Below, piece after piece: positions 6,206-6,608 of a stretch of 6,608 bases of DNA. Each line of letters begins with the position of its first letter. The first letter of the stretch is position 1. The translations under genes and the position numbers were made by a program. The stretch is from an uncultured Kineothrix sp. (GTDB lineage: Bacteria > Bacillota > Clostridia > Lachnospirales > Lachnospiraceae): the NCBI GenBank assembly GCA_910587275.1, contig CAJUMD010000143.1:1-6608 (forward strand), in the 5' to 3' direction. A model generated the notes under the pieces. It did no database searches, was not told the origin of the DNA, and saw only the letters and a program-made list of their open reading frames with translations.

Positions 6206-6239
6206 CTGTTTCCATATTCTGACCGGAGAATGGAAACAG
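6206..6239 (+). terminator. First hairpin after prs
   Basis: CTGTTTCCA (6206-6214) pairs with TGGAAACAG (6231-6239), and TTCT (6217-6220) with AGAA (6227-6230), leaving a two-base bulge and loop GACCGG. It begins three bases after the prs stop. No T-run follows directly, and its right arm overlaps the left arm of the larger palindrome, so it is probably an alternative fold or a 3'-end stabiliser rather than an independent terminator. Confidence 0.5.
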
Positions 6240-6293
6240 TCAATAACCCCGCTGCATGCAGCGGGGTTATTGACTGTTTGTTTATATTTTTTT
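6234..6293 (+). terminator. 46-base perfect palindrome with T-rich tail; terminator between convergent genes
   Basis: Positions 6234-6256 and 6257-6279 are exact reverse complements, 23 pairs with a GC-rich core (CCCCGCTGCA with TGCAGCGGGG) and no intervening bases. On plus it is followed by a T-rich tract (6281-6293), giving a strong intrinsic terminator for prs. On minus it starts 2 bases after the stop codon of the DegV-family gene and ends in TGTTT only, so it probably also serves that gene, less efficiently. Confidence 0.88.
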
Positions 6294-6608
6294 ACTGCAT
6301 GCCACCGCTAACGCCCCCGGACCGATATGGCAGGCGATACTGAGCGACAACGGGTCCACATGTATGTCAAACCCCGGAAACTGTTCCAGCAGCTCGTCTT
6401 TTAAAGTAAGCGCCGCATCCTCATTATGGGTATATGCCACCTGGAGCCAGATATTATCCTTCTGCGCGCCGCCGAAACGGTTGTTCATATCGTTGCGGAT
6501 GGCATTAATCATAATGGATTTCCCCTGATTGGTTGTCCGTGCCTTGGCAAAGGCATCCAGCTTATCCCCCTGTATCTGCAATACCGGCTTTAACTTTAAC
6601 AACGTTCC
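6282..6608 (-). CDS. DegV-family fatty-acid-binding protein, C-terminal part (cut by window edge)
   Basis: The frame is open from the right edge to the TAA at 6284-6282, giving 108 visible residues. Reading from the edge, GTLLKLKPVLQIQGDKL matches the DegV signature in the second lobe (typically LL..KPIL...G), followed by an AKARTTNQGKSIM stretch, a helix-strand region with the AYTHNEDAALTLKDEL segment, and the closing SLSIACHIGPGALAVAC, equivalent to the conserved HxGPGALG end that contacts the bound lipid head group. DegV proteins bind long-chain fatty acids, and some (FakB) deliver them to the kinase FakA; which type this is cannot be told from the C-terminus. A TTG at 6602 is not the start, because family similarity continues up to the edge. 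The protein ends normally with KKI, whose codons are the T-rich tract of the prs terminator. The gene is convergent with prs. Confidence 0.85.
   Translation of the reverse strand, partial: GTLLKLKPVLQIQGDKLDAFAKARTTNQGKSIMINAIRNDMNNRFGGAQKDNIWLQVAYTHNEDAALTLKDELLEQFPGFDIHVDPLSLSIACHIGPGALAVACSKKI

Overview
The window looks like chromosomal DNA from an anaerobic Firmicute, most probably a Lachnospiraceae / Clostridium cluster XIVa relative. The reasons are the gene order (PDZ/radical-SAM DUF512 protein, der, plsY, gpsA), the long clostridial-type PRPP synthetase, a DegV-family protein and purine-rich Shine-Dalgarno sites. This placement is inferred from gene content and protein style, not from a database search.

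Layout. Positions 1-337 hold no convincing protein gene but are rich in secondary structure: a long imperfect inverted repeat (1-39 against 156-195) encloses three compact hairpins. Positions 338-4740 are a leftward (minus-strand) four-gene cluster, in transcription order DUF512 radical-SAM/PDZ protein (4740-3415), der (3341-2007), plsY (2007-1354) and gpsA (1348-338). der and plsY overlap by one base, plsY and gpsA are 5 bases apart, and no terminator is visible after gpsA. Positions 4741-5015 are a divergent intergenic region: two sigma-A-like promoters with abutting -35 elements, a perfect 10-bp inverted repeat in the leftward leader, and a prs leader with two mutually exclusive hairpins. 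prs (5016-6203) reads rightward. A hairpin and a 46-base perfect palindrome with a T-rich tract separate it from a convergent DegV-family gene (6608-6282, minus strand) whose 5' end lies beyond the window.

How the genes fit together. GpsA makes sn-glycerol 3-phosphate and PlsY acylates it, giving the first two steps of phospholipid synthesis side by side. Der is a double-GTPase needed for 50S ribosome assembly, and the DUF512 protein is an iron-sulfur protein of unknown role at the head of the same unit. Prs makes PRPP for nucleotide, histidine, tryptophan and NAD synthesis. DegV proteins bind fatty acids, so three of the six genes touch lipid metabolism. The genes are mostly housekeeping; the items most worth a second look are the structured element at the left edge and the regulatory signals between DUF512 and prs.
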